A DNA stretch of 15,593 bases from Bacteroidales bacterium. Lineage in GTDB: Bacteria; Bacteroidota; Bacteroidia; Bacteroidales; UBA7960. Made by a program: the position numbers and the translations under genes. Positions within the stretch are counted from its first letter, which is position 1; every line of letters starts with the position of its first letter. Below, piece by piece: positions 7,506 to 15,593 of the stretch. The notes beneath the pieces were generated by a model. The model was given only the letters and a program-made list of their open reading frames with translations, was not told the DNA's origin and did not search any database. Location: contig SKTA01000233.1 of the NCBI GenBank assembly GCA_007122745.1, forward strand, positions 1 to 15,593, given 5' to 3'.

Positions 7506-8603
7506 TTAGTCTCCCATGCAGATGCCTACACCCCTGGCCGCTTTCACGAGGTCGGAATCGGGGTTTACAAAGTTGTAATGACTGATGGCCTCTTCAAAGG
7601 GAACGGTTACAATATTCGGATGTCTGTAAGCTACCATCTTTCCAAATTCCTGACGGATTACCATTTCGAAAGCCTCCATGCCAAACTGTGTGGCCAGAAT
7701 CCTGTCGTAAGCGATGGGTGTTCCCCCGCGCTGCAGGTGTCCGAGCACCGTTTCCCGCATGTCGGTTTCCACGCCGGCCTCCTTGAGTTCGTGAATGAGT
7801 TTAGAGGCAACTCCGCCGAGACGAACGTTTTTGTATCCCACCTCTTCACTTTCTTCGTAATAAATGTCTCCACCAATGGGTTTTGCACCTTCAGCGATCA
7901 CAATGATGGCATATCCGCGTCCGCGGTGGAAGCGGGAATGAATCTTTTCAGTTACCTTCTTTATGTCGTATGGGATCTCCGGGATCAGGCAAACATCGGC
8001 ACCACCGGCAACGGCGCTGTGCAGGCCAATCCATCCGGCATAACGCCCCATCACCTCAAGCACGAAAACCCTGTTGTGGCTTGCGGCCGTGGTAACCAGC
8101 TTGTCGACTGCCGTAGTGGCCTCCTGCACTGCCGTCTGGAAGCCGAAGGTAAAGTCGGTGGCTGATAAGTCATTGTCAATCGTCTTGGGAACACCAATGA
8201 TGTTGCACCCCTTTTCAAACAGCTGCTTTGAAATTTTCTGTGAACCATCACCCCCAATGTTGATGACTGCATCCACACCAAGATATTGCAACCGGCGCAG
8301 CATTTCGTCCGAACGATCGGCACTGCCCCAGCTGCCATCCGGGTTTTTGATCGGCCAGGCAAATGGGCCACCTTTGTTTGTTGTTCCAATGATGGTGCCT
8401 CCACGTATGTGTATACCGGCAACCTCTTTTTCTCCAAGGACTACCACTTCATTGGGTTCGTTCAAGACCCCGTCAAAGGCATTGATGCTTCCCACAACCT
8501 CCCAGTCTCTTTCCTGCTGTGCACGGAAAACAATGGCGCGAATCACAGCATTCAGGCCGGGACAATCTCCACCTCCGGTAGCTACTAATACTCTTTTTCT
8601 CAT
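7506..8603 (-). CDS. pfkA: 6-phosphofructokinase (PfkA family)
   Basis: A 365-residue phosphofructokinase that phosphorylates fructose 6-phosphate at C1 in glycolysis. The N-terminal loop is GGGDCPGLNAVIR (10-22). GGDGS at 117-121, PKTIDND at 139-145 with the catalytic Asp143, MGRYAGW (185-191), IPE (207-209) and the signature ending LGHLQRGG (287-294) are intact. The glycine in GGDGS corresponds to E. coli Gly104, which favours ATP. The lysine in PKTIDND corresponds to E. coli position 124 and is common in the pyrophosphate-using and actinobacterial-like group. The donor is therefore probably ATP but not certain. The protein is longer than the roughly 320 residues of E. coli PfkA. Start is ATG. 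It lies between the rRNA methyltransferase gene and priA, with a 33-nt gap on each side. Confidence 0.95.
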   Translation of the reverse strand: MRKRVLVATGGGDCPGLNAVIRAIVFRAQQERDWEVVGSINAFDGVLNEPNEVVVLGEKEVAGIHIRGGTIIGTTNKGGPFAWPIKNPDGSWGSADRSDEMLRRLQYLGVDAVINIGGDGSQKISKQLFEKGCNIIGVPKTIDNDLSATDFTFGFQTAVQEATTAVDKLVTTAASHNRVFVLEVMGRYAGWIGLHSAVAGGADVCLIPEIPYDIKKVTEKIHSRFHRGRGYAIIVIAEGAKPIGGDIYYEESEEVGYKNVRLGGVASKLIHELKEAGVETDMRETVLGHLQRGGTPIAYDRILATQFGMEAFEMVIRQEFGKMVAYRHPNIVTVPFEEAISHYNFVNPDSDLVKAARGVGICMGD

Positions 8604-8624
8604 CTTATCTTATTTTTTTAATGA

Positions 8625-8636
8625 AAAACATGTTTT
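8625..8636. repeat. 12-bp palindrome between methyltransferase gene and pfkA
   Basis: AAAACATGTTTT is a perfect palindrome in the 33-nt gap, touching the methyltransferase stop codon. It has no loop, so it is not a terminator. It shares the AAACATG/CATGTTT half-sites seen at 972-989. An AT-rich chance palindrome is quite possible. Confidence 0.25.
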
Positions 8637-9851
8637 CTATTCTTTGATTCGTGGCCGCTTCGGCCGTTTTTCCGCTGATTCTTTTTTTCTTTCCCTGACC
8701 ATGTCATCCCTGCGACCGGCAAACAACTCATAAACATTGAAAGTACACATCAGCGGTCCGTTGAACACTGGAACTTTTTTGGCTGGCTTCAACCCGATAT
8801 GCCTCATGGCATTGATCTCGGAGCTGATGATGCCCGCCTTGAATCCTGCAAAACGGTGTTTGAGTGCTTCTCCAATTTTTGAATGGAGCTCATCAATGTC
8901 GCTGTGCATCATCCTTTTTCCATAGGGTGGATTCAGGATCAACCAACCCTTGTCAAAGGGGGGGCGGTAGGTGAAAAAATCATTTCGCTGTACTTTGATG
9001 CTTCCCATTAATCCGGCATTCATGATATTCTGCCTGGTATGATCGAGCAGATGCCCTTTAACGTCGCTGGCTATGATCTCCGCCTGTACTGTTTGTTTTT
9101 TGCTGCGGGCCAGCTCCTGCTCCTTAAGGAACAGCGCATCATCGTAATCTGACCAGTGTGAAAACCCGAACACCTTTCTGTCTGCACCCGGTGCAATGTT
9201 TGCACTCATCATCGCTGCTTCAATTGAAAAGGTGCCGCTGCCGCACATCGGGTCAAGAAAAGGACTTTTCTTATCCCACCCGGAAAACAGGATAAGCCCC
9301 GCAGCCAGAATCTCATTGATCGGTGCCAATCCGGCTGATCGCCGGTAACCTCTTTTGAACAATGCCTCCCCACTGCTGTCAAGCGACACGTTGCAATTGT
9401 TTTTGTAAACCTGAACATTGATGCGAATGTTGGCATGGGCCGTGTCCACATTCGGTCTGCTACCATATTTTTCATTAAAGGAATCAGCGACGGCATCTTT
9501 GCTGAGCTGTGCCAGGTACATGGTGTTCACGAACAAGTCAGACTCATGAGCAACGGGGATCACAGAGATTGTTTTGTCCTTATCGAATTGCGCCGTCCAG
9601 TCGACCTTACGCATCTCATCATAAAAGCTCTCTTTGTTCTCAAATGTAAAGCTGCGGAGTTGCTTCAGGATGCTTAAGGCAGTACGGCACCAGATATTGG
9701 CCCGGTAAAGGGACTGCAGGTCGCCGCGAAAAGAAACCGCGCGCCGCAGCTGCTGTATATCTTCCGCTCCTAAGTCCTGTAATTCTCTTACCAGCAAGGA
9801 TTCCAGCCCCGCAAAGGTTTTTGCAATATATAAATCCTGTTTTGTGTCCAC
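8637..9851 (-). CDS. THUMP-domain 23S rRNA guanine-N2 methyltransferase (RlmL-like)
   Basis: A 404-residue RNA methyltransferase that resembles the N-terminal half of E. coli RlmL, which makes m2G2445 in 23S rRNA. It lacks the RlmK half fused to it in E. coli. The N-terminus (KTFAGLESLLVRELQDLGA, 11-29) and the region to about 155 form the RNA-binding ferredoxin-like/THUMP part. SAM-binding motif I is FLDPMCGSGTFSIEAA (198-213), and the catalytic N-P-P-Y is at 307-310 in LILNPPYGKRM. A basic tail (about 384-404, many Lys/Arg) may aid RNA binding. The start is GTG, chosen because family members begin about 10 residues before FAGLE and the nearest upstream ATG is out of frame. It appears to be first in a minus-strand group with pfkA and priA. 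Exact target base is inferred from family only. Confidence 0.88.
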   Translation of the reverse strand: MDTKQDLYIAKTFAGLESLLVRELQDLGAEDIQQLRRAVSFRGDLQSLYRANIWCRTALSILKQLRSFTFENKESFYDEMRKVDWTAQFDKDKTISVIPVAHESDLFVNTMYLAQLSKDAVADSFNEKYGSRPNVDTAHANIRINVQVYKNNCNVSLDSSGEALFKRGYRRSAGLAPINEILAAGLILFSGWDKKSPFLDPMCGSGTFSIEAAMMSANIAPGADRKVFGFSHWSDYDDALFLKEQELARSKKQTVQAEIIASDVKGHLLDHTRQNIMNAGLMGSIKVQRNDFFTYRPPFDKGWLILNPPYGKRMMHSDIDELHSKIGEALKHRFAGFKAGIISSEINAMRHIGLKPAKKVPVFNGPLMCTFNVYELFAGRRDDMVRERKKESAEKRPKRPRIKE

Positions 9852-9872
9852 TTTTTTATGTTTTCATGTTTT

Positions 9873-9890
9873 GGTTTGACAAGTCAAGCC
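9873..9890. promoter_or_regulatory. Inverted repeat upstream of the methyltransferase gene
   Basis: GGTTTGAC and GTCAAGCC form 8-bp arms with one mismatch around a 2-base centre, 22-39 nt before the GTG start of the methyltransferase gene. On the minus strand it contains TTGACT. Its position suits an operator or part of a promoter. No perfect TAnnTTTG element was found on that strand in the 243-nt gap (9852-10094), which otherwise holds only short repeats at its right end. Confidence 0.35.
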
Positions 9891-10026
9891 TGTCATTACT
9901 GTAGTTTTGCTTTCTATATTCTAAGCTGCCTTTTACCGGGCGCACAGGATTTTCCTTGTTTCATCGTTTTCTCACATCATCATGGTATCACCATTGAGCC
10001 ACATCCTCTTACCTTATGCCGCGAGT

Positions 10027-10049
10027 CTTCGAGCTTCCGCCTTCGAGCT
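10027..10049. repeat. Heptanucleotide CTTCNNN tract
   Basis: Three consecutive 7-base units CTTCGAG, CTTCCGC and CTTCGAG occupy 10027-10047, so CTTCGAGCT recurs exactly 14 bases apart (10027 and 10041). The tract directly abuts the octanucleotide tract starting at 10049 and lies downstream of hutI. A related CTTC-type tract is present upstream of hutI at 11393-11417. Confidence 0.5.
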
Positions 10050-10088
10050 AATTTTCACATCTGCACCTTTTCATATCTTCACATCTGT
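10049..10088 (-). repeat. Octanucleotide repeat tract, five units
   Basis: Read on the minus strand, five contiguous 8-base units fill this interval. ACAGATGT (10081-10088) and GCAGATGT (10057-10064) are the clearest, GAAGATAT (10073-10080) is a close variant, and the other two are diverged but keep phase and the GAAA start. The same unit appears at the left window edge on the other strand. The tract begins 6 nt beyond the hutI stop codon. Confidence 0.5.
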
Positions 10089-10094
10089 ACTTTT

Positions 10095-11342
10095 TTAAAT
10101 CATCCCATTAACAATCACCTGTTCCACCTTATTGCTGCCATAAGCATAAGGCAGGAAGGCGTAAGTTGGAACTTCTGTTGTGATAATCACGTTTGCCTTC
10201 TTCCCTTTTGCAATGGTACCCAGTTCGTTTTCAACACCCATTGCATAAGCTCCGTTGATGGTTACCGCATGGATCACCTCTTCGGGAACCATTTTCATTT
10301 TGATGCACCCCAGGGACATGATCAATTGCATATTTCCTGAAGGGGAAGAACCCGGGTTGTAATCACTGGCCATAGCCACCGGAAGCCCGCTGTCGATCAT
10401 TTTGCGTGCCGGCGGGTATTCCATTTCCAGGAAAAACGCCGCGCCGGGAAGCAGTGTTGGCATGGTGTTGCTTTCTTTCAAAACCCGGATCTCTTCCTCT
10501 CCGGTGAATTCAAGGTGGTCTACCGAAAGGGCATTGTATTTCACCCCTACCTGAATGCCGCCGCTAAAGTCAAGCTCGTTGGCATGTATCTTTGGTTGGA
10601 GGCCGTGTTTCACACCTGCCATCAATATGCGATCGGTTTCCTCTTCTGTAAAGAAACCCCGATCGCAGAACACGTCAATGTAGTCGGCAAGCTCTTCGCC
10701 TGCAACCATCGGGATCATGTCATTGATCACCAGGTCTACATACTCGCCCTGACGCTTTTTGTATTCGGCCGGTACGGCATGGGCACCTAAAAATGTGGCT
10801 TTAATGGTGAGTGGACTCAGCTCCTTTAGCTTTTTAATCACCCGAAGCATCTTTAATTCGCTATCGGTGGTAAGGCCGTATCCGCTTTTTATTTCAACAG
10901 CACCGGTGCCGAACATCCGGATCTCCTCCATCCTTACCATGGCTTGCTCCACAAGTGCCTCTTCACTGGCTTCCTGCAAGCGGCGGGCAGAATTCAGAAT
11001 CCCTCCGCCACGCTTTGCGATCTCTTCATAGCTCAGGCCGCGGATCTTGTCAATATATTCGATCTCACGGCTACCGTCATATACAAGATGTGTATGTGAA
11101 TCGCAAAAAGCAGGCATCACCATGCGTCCGGAGGCATCAATCACATGAAAATCTAAACCATCAATAAAATCACTGTCAGACAGCCCGGACATCTGACCAA
11201 AATCCTTTATCAAACCATTCTCGATAAAAAGATAAGCATCCTTAATCGTGGGTAATGATGCCATTTCATCACCGGCTACCCTGGTTCTCGGCGTGTCATC
11301 CGTTTGTAGTAGCTCTTTGATGTTTTTTATAAGGATCTTCAT
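10095..11342 (-). CDS. hutI: Imidazolonepropionase (HutI)
   Basis: A 415-residue metal-dependent amidohydrolase that opens 4-imidazolone-5-propionate to N-formimino-L-glutamate, the third step of histidine breakdown. The metal-binding HTH motif is H83/H85 in FCDSHTHLVYDGSRE. The loop RGGGIL (111-116), GAVEIKSGYGL (147-157), FLGAHAVP (184-191), IHANEL (H253, E256), SVDHLE (H276) and the metal ligand D327 in MASDYNPG are all present in the expected order. Length is normal. Start is ATG, with the usual N-terminal composite beta-sandwich strand (ILIKNIKELL) at once. No hutH, hutU or formiminotransferase gene is in the window. A SPOR lipoprotein gene lies 78 nt upstream on the same strand and may share its transcript. 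Short repeat tracts flank the gene on both sides. Confidence 0.96.
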   Translation of the reverse strand: MKILIKNIKELLQTDDTPRTRVAGDEMASLPTIKDAYLFIENGLIKDFGQMSGLSDSDFIDGLDFHVIDASGRMVMPAFCDSHTHLVYDGSREIEYIDKIRGLSYEEIAKRGGGILNSARRLQEASEEALVEQAMVRMEEIRMFGTGAVEIKSGYGLTTDSELKMLRVIKKLKELSPLTIKATFLGAHAVPAEYKKRQGEYVDLVINDMIPMVAGEELADYIDVFCDRGFFTEEETDRILMAGVKHGLQPKIHANELDFSGGIQVGVKYNALSVDHLEFTGEEEIRVLKESNTMPTLLPGAAFFLEMEYPPARKMIDSGLPVAMASDYNPGSSPSGNMQLIMSLGCIKMKMVPEEVIHAVTINGAYAMGVENELGTIAKGKKANVIITTEVPTYAFLPYAYGSNKVEQVIVNGMI

Positions 11343-11358
11343 TTGTTTATGTTTTTGT

Positions 11359-11382
11359 AGAAGTTAGAAGTTAGATGTTAGA
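11359..11382. repeat. Heptanucleotide AGAAGTT tract
   Basis: AGAAGTT occurs at 11359-11365 and 11366-11372, then AGATGTT at 11373-11379 and a partial AGA. On the minus strand the unit rotates to CTTCTAA, the same CTTCNNN form as the other heptanucleotide tracts but in the opposite orientation. The tract lies in the 78-nt gap upstream of hutI. Confidence 0.5.
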
Positions 11383-11392
11383 TTTTCTTTTT

Positions 11393-11417
11393 CTTCCTTC
11401 TTCCTTCTTCCTTCGAG
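11393..11417. repeat. Heptanucleotide CTTCCTT tract
   Basis: Three exact copies of CTTCCTT (11393-11413) are followed by CGAG, so the last bases repeat the CTTCGAG unit seen at 10027. The tract sits 3 nt from the stop codon of the SPOR gene and is separated by 10 nt from the AGAAGTT tract. Confidence 0.5.
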
Positions 11418-11420
11418 TGA

Positions 11421-11858
11421 TTAAGGTTTTCTGATCAGCAGCCAAGTATCGTGATATTCCGGGTGGGTGCTTCTGATCTGCTGAATGCGACTTCGTGCCG
11501 GTGCTTCAATGTCATAAGAGTCGACAGAAACCCTGTGAAAACCTGTTTCTGAGACCAGAATGACAGGTGAAAAACCCTGCCCTTGCAGTGTAACCAAAAA
11601 TCGTTCCGCATTTTCCCTGTAACTGAAGCTCCCAACGATCACAAAATAAGTGTTTTCGTCATGAGATGCTTTATCCTCCTGACGTTCAAAAGTAAATCGC
11701 TCTTCCACGACAAGGATTTCTGCCGGCTCTGTTTCTGGAACCGGATCGGGGATCGGCTCTTCTGCCGGAGGCGGTTCCACCACTGCTGCCATTTCCTGGG
11801 ATCTGCAACCAATCATCAGCATGCTGATGAAGATCATAATAACAATTAACTGTTTCAT
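11421..11858 (-). CDS. SPOR-domain lipoprotein
   Basis: A 145-residue predicted lipoprotein. The N-terminus MKQLIVIMIFISMLMIGC is a short hydrophobic signal ending in a lipobox with Cys18 (Gly at -1, Ile at -2). A Pro/Glu-rich linker (about 27-48) leads to a C-terminal SPOR domain (about 70-143) beginning YFVIVGSFSYRENAERF and ending in the RIQQIRSTHPEYHDTWLL segment. SPOR domains bind denuded glycan strands of peptidoglycan, often at division septa, so the protein probably tethers a membrane to the wall; its specific role is unknown. The start at 11858 is chosen because the lipoprotein signal starts there and a predicted promoter lies upstream at 11901-11908. The in-frame ATG at 11939 would precede that promoter. 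It is divergent from the GNAT gene and is followed by hutI. Confidence 0.85.
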   Translation of the reverse strand: MKQLIVIMIFISMLMIGCRSQEMAAVVEPPPAEEPIPDPVPETEPAEILVVEERFTFERQEDKASHDENTYFVIVGSFSYRENAERFLVTLQGQGFSPVILVSETGFHRVSVDSYDIEAPARSRIQQIRSTHPEYHDTWLLIRKP

Positions 11859-11900
11859 AATCAATATTGAATTAAGGGTGTAACATAAACGCACAAAGCA

Positions 11901-11908
11901 CAAAAGTA
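11901..11908 (-). promoter_or_regulatory. Predicted -7 promoter element for SPOR lipoprotein gene
   Basis: On the minus strand the sequence reads TACTTTTG, an exact match to TAnnTTTG. Transcription would begin near 11894, giving a leader of about 36 nt before the ATG at 11858. A TTTG at 11921-11924 lies only 12 nt upstream, too close to be a standard -33 element. Confidence 0.5.
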
Positions 11909-11992
11909 CTGCTTTTTCATCAAACTTCCCCGCATGCATTGTTGCATAATAATTGTAGCTTCGTAAGTCATATCTGATTTATAATCATAAAG

Positions 11993-12439
11993 GTGAACAC
12001 AAACGACATTTTAAATGAAATTATTATCCGGGATTATCAACCGGATGATTATTCCGCCGTAGTGGAGCTCTGGGAGCTTACCGGTCTGGGTGGCAGGCAG
12101 CGGGGTGATGATAAAGCTGTCATTGAAAAAAGCATTACCCTGGGAGGACGGCTGCTGGTGGCTGTTAACCAGGATGGCTTGTTGATTGGCACAAGCTGGA
12201 TGACTTTTGATGGCCGTCGAATCCATTTGCATCACTTGGGGGTGTTGCCTGTGTATCAAAGAAGAGGCATAGGCCGTCTGCTAAGCATCCGGTCGCTCGA
12301 ACATGCCCGCAATGAAAACGTTCAGGTCAAACTGGAGGTTCATCGCGACAACAATGGAGCTGTTGCCTTGTATAAACGGTTGGGCTTTCAGTATCTTGGT
12401 GATTATGATGTATATATCATCAGGTCATTTGCCGAATGA
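11993..12439 (+). CDS. GNAT-family N-acetyltransferase
   Basis: A 148-residue acetyltransferase of the Gcn5-related family, which moves acetyl from acetyl-CoA to an amine. The beta-strand opening IIIRDYQPDDYSAVVELW (10-27) is typical. Core motif A is HLGVLPVYQRRGIGRLL (81-97), with the acetyl-CoA pyrophosphate-binding QRRGIG at 89-94. The final conserved NNGAVALYKRLGFQYLG segment (120-136) is intact. The acceptor is not readable from the sequence. The start is GTG at 11993; the ATG at 12015 is out of frame and later in-frame starts would cut the first strand. AAAGG abuts the GTG too closely to be a normal ribosome site. TATAAT at 11980-11985 is the only promoter-like match and would place transcription almost at the GTG. 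The gene converges on mutB with a 32-nt gap. Confidence 0.88.
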   Translation: MNTNDILNEIIIRDYQPDDYSAVVELWELTGLGGRQRGDDKAVIEKSITLGGRLLVAVNQDGLLIGTSWMTFDGRRIHLHHLGVLPVYQRRGIGRLLSIRSLEHARNENVQVKLEVHRDNNGAVALYKRLGFQYLGDYDVYIIRSFAE

Positions 12440-12471
12440 TTCCTTCCGGACACACTGGCTCCGTGTTGGCT

Positions 12472-14622
<2,151 letters not shown>

Positions 14623-14631
14623 GGTGTTTTT

Positions 14632-15593
14632 TTATATTATTCCAAGAATGTCATTATAGCGGGTAAGCGATTCAAGCACGTTGGTGCGAACGTGGATGTA
14701 TTGGTTAACACCCGCTTCGTTAAGCTGCTCGATAATGTCTTTTGGGTTTCCGGCAACCACGACAATGGCTTCCGGGTTTTTTCCCTTGATCATTTTGGCG
14801 GCAGGTGCCATGTCGAGGTACTCTTCATCGCTGCTGCACAACACAACAATGTTTGCTTTTGCATCAACAGCGGCTTGAGCGCCCTCTTTGATGTCGCTGA
14901 ACCCGAGGTTGTCAATCACTTGGTAACCAGCTACGCCAAAAAAGTTCCCGGAGAATGTGGCTCTTGCTTTGCGCATTACCGGGTTTCCGTAAGTGAACAG
15001 GAACACTTTGGGCGTGTCAAATCCCTTTTTTGCATGGTTTTCAACCGCCATTCGCAAAGCCTCAAAGGCCTGTGGTCCGCGATATTGACGAAGCACCGAC
15101 ATGTCGCTGAGTTGTGCACGGGGCTCAACCTTGTCGAGCATTCGCTCTTCGGTATTGGCATATTGGTTGGTTCCAACGAAGACCCGTTTACGCGCAGCGA
15201 TGTCCTGATCCCTCTTGCGGCACATCTCCTCAATCGATTCACGGATCCATCCCGACTCAACTGCTTTGACAAACCCTCCGTCGGCTTCAATGCCGGCAAA
15301 CAGTTGCCAGGCATGTTGAATCAGTTCATGGGTTAAATTTTCGATGTAGTAGGAGCCGGCGGCGGGGTCTGCCACCTTTCCAAAATATGCTTCCTGCTTT
15401 AAGATGATCTGCTGGTTCCGGGCCATCCGGTATCCAAAAGCATTCGGTTTTTTGAAGCTGTGGTCAAAAGTGGTTACACACAGGCTGTCGGCGCCTCCAA
15501 TGGCAGCTGACATGGCTTCCGTTGTGGTTCTCAGCATGTTTACGTAAGGGTCGTAAATGCTCTTGTTCCAGTTTGAGGTTACTGCATGGAGAA
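14632..15593 (-). CDS. mutA: Methylmalonyl-CoA mutase small subunit, 5' end beyond window
   Basis: The C-terminal half (about 319 residues) of the non-catalytic subunit that pairs with MutB. The reading frame stays open to the right edge, and the codons before the apparent ATG at 15537 encode family sequence (NWNKSIYDPYVNMLRTTTEA), so that ATG is internal. Visible family blocks are GGADSLCVTTFDHSF, DPAAGSYYIENLTHEL and the flavodoxin-like C-terminal domain. The B12-binding motif is missing: the place of DxHxxG is taken by GNPVMRKA (14965-14988), as expected for a subunit that does not bind cobalamin. The full family protein is usually over 600 residues. It is upstream of mutB with a 9-nt gap, and the promoter lies outside the window. 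Confidence 0.94.
   Translation of the reverse strand, partial: LHAVTSNWNKSIYDPYVNMLRTTTEAMSAAIGGADSLCVTTFDHSFKKPNAFGYRMARNQQIILKQEAYFGKVADPAAGSYYIENLTHELIQHAWQLFAGIEADGGFVKAVESGWIRESIEEMCRKRDQDIAARKRVFVGTNQYANTEERMLDKVEPRAQLSDMSVLRQYRGPQAFEALRMAVENHAKKGFDTPKVFLFTYGNPVMRKARATFSGNFFGVAGYQVIDNLGFSDIKEGAQAAVDAKANIVVLCSSDEEYLDMAPAAKMIKGKNPEAIVVVAGNPKDIIEQLNEAGVNQYIHVRTNVLESLTRYNDILGII

Noticed and set aside
7491..8165. Plus-strand open frame of 224 codons opposite pfkA
   Set aside because: It is antisense to an intact phosphofructokinase with all catalytic motifs.
9982..9994. ATGGT-ATC-ACCAT inverted repeat
   Set aside because: Five-bp arms are expected by chance in a gap of this size and it is far from either gene start.
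9858..10340. Open frame of 160 codons on the plus strand across the gap after the methyltransferase gene
   Set aside because: It runs antisense into the clearly real hutI, and its His/Cys/Thr/Phe-rich part (HICTF twice) is just the translation of the short octamer tract.
12440..12471. Bidirectional terminator between the convergent GNAT and mutB genes
   Set aside because: Only about 4 bp (ACAC with GTGT) can pair and no T run follows, so I do not call it.
14692..15336. Plus-strand open frame of 214 codons opposite mutA
   Set aside because: It is the antisense of a conserved enzyme; its length is explained by codon bias of mutA, and no motif is seen.

Overview
The window reads as ordinary chromosome of a member of the Bacteroidota, probably Bacteroidales or a related order. 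Evidence: a TolC-family protein carrying a YGRTLDP-type motif common in that phylum; matches to the phylum's TAnnTTTG -7 promoter element upstream of three genes; almost no Shine-Dalgarno sequences; and adjacent mutA and mutB genes, which suit the succinate-propionate route of these bacteria. This placement rests on motifs read by eye, not on a database search. I see no phage, IS element, CRISPR array, tRNA or rRNA.

Layout from left to right. 1-928: end of a short-repeat tract, then a minus-strand TIGR01777-family NAD(P)-dependent epimerase. 1079-4618: plus-strand operon of an outer-membrane TolC-like protein, a HlyD/MacA-like periplasmic adaptor and tsaB (tRNA t6A synthesis), with hlyD and tsaB overlapping by 1 nt. 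4679-4969: a small DivIC/FtsB-type division protein with its own predicted promoter, ending 1 nt from the convergent priA. 4971-9851: minus-strand cluster read in the order THUMP-domain rRNA methyltransferase, pfkA, priA, with two gaps of 33 nt. 10095-11858: minus-strand SPOR-domain lipoprotein followed by hutI. 11993-12439: plus-strand GNAT acetyltransferase. 12472-15593: minus-strand methylmalonyl-CoA mutase, small subunit (mutA, cut by the right edge) followed after 9 nt by the large subunit (mutB).

How the genes work together. The TolC-like protein and HlyD form two parts of a tripartite efflux pump; the inner-membrane part is not next to them. MutA and MutB form one B12-dependent enzyme interconverting succinyl-CoA and methylmalonyl-CoA. 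The rRNA methyltransferase, PfkA and PriA share a transcriptional direction but not a pathway. hutI (histidine degradation) stands without other hut genes in view.

The main non-genic signal is a set of short tandem tracts, heptanucleotides of the form CTTCNNN and octanucleotides close to GCAGATGT, at the left edge and on both sides of hutI. I found no convincing new biological system. The most useful leads are these tracts, an inverted repeat before the methyltransferase gene, and the mixed ATP/PPi signature of PfkA.
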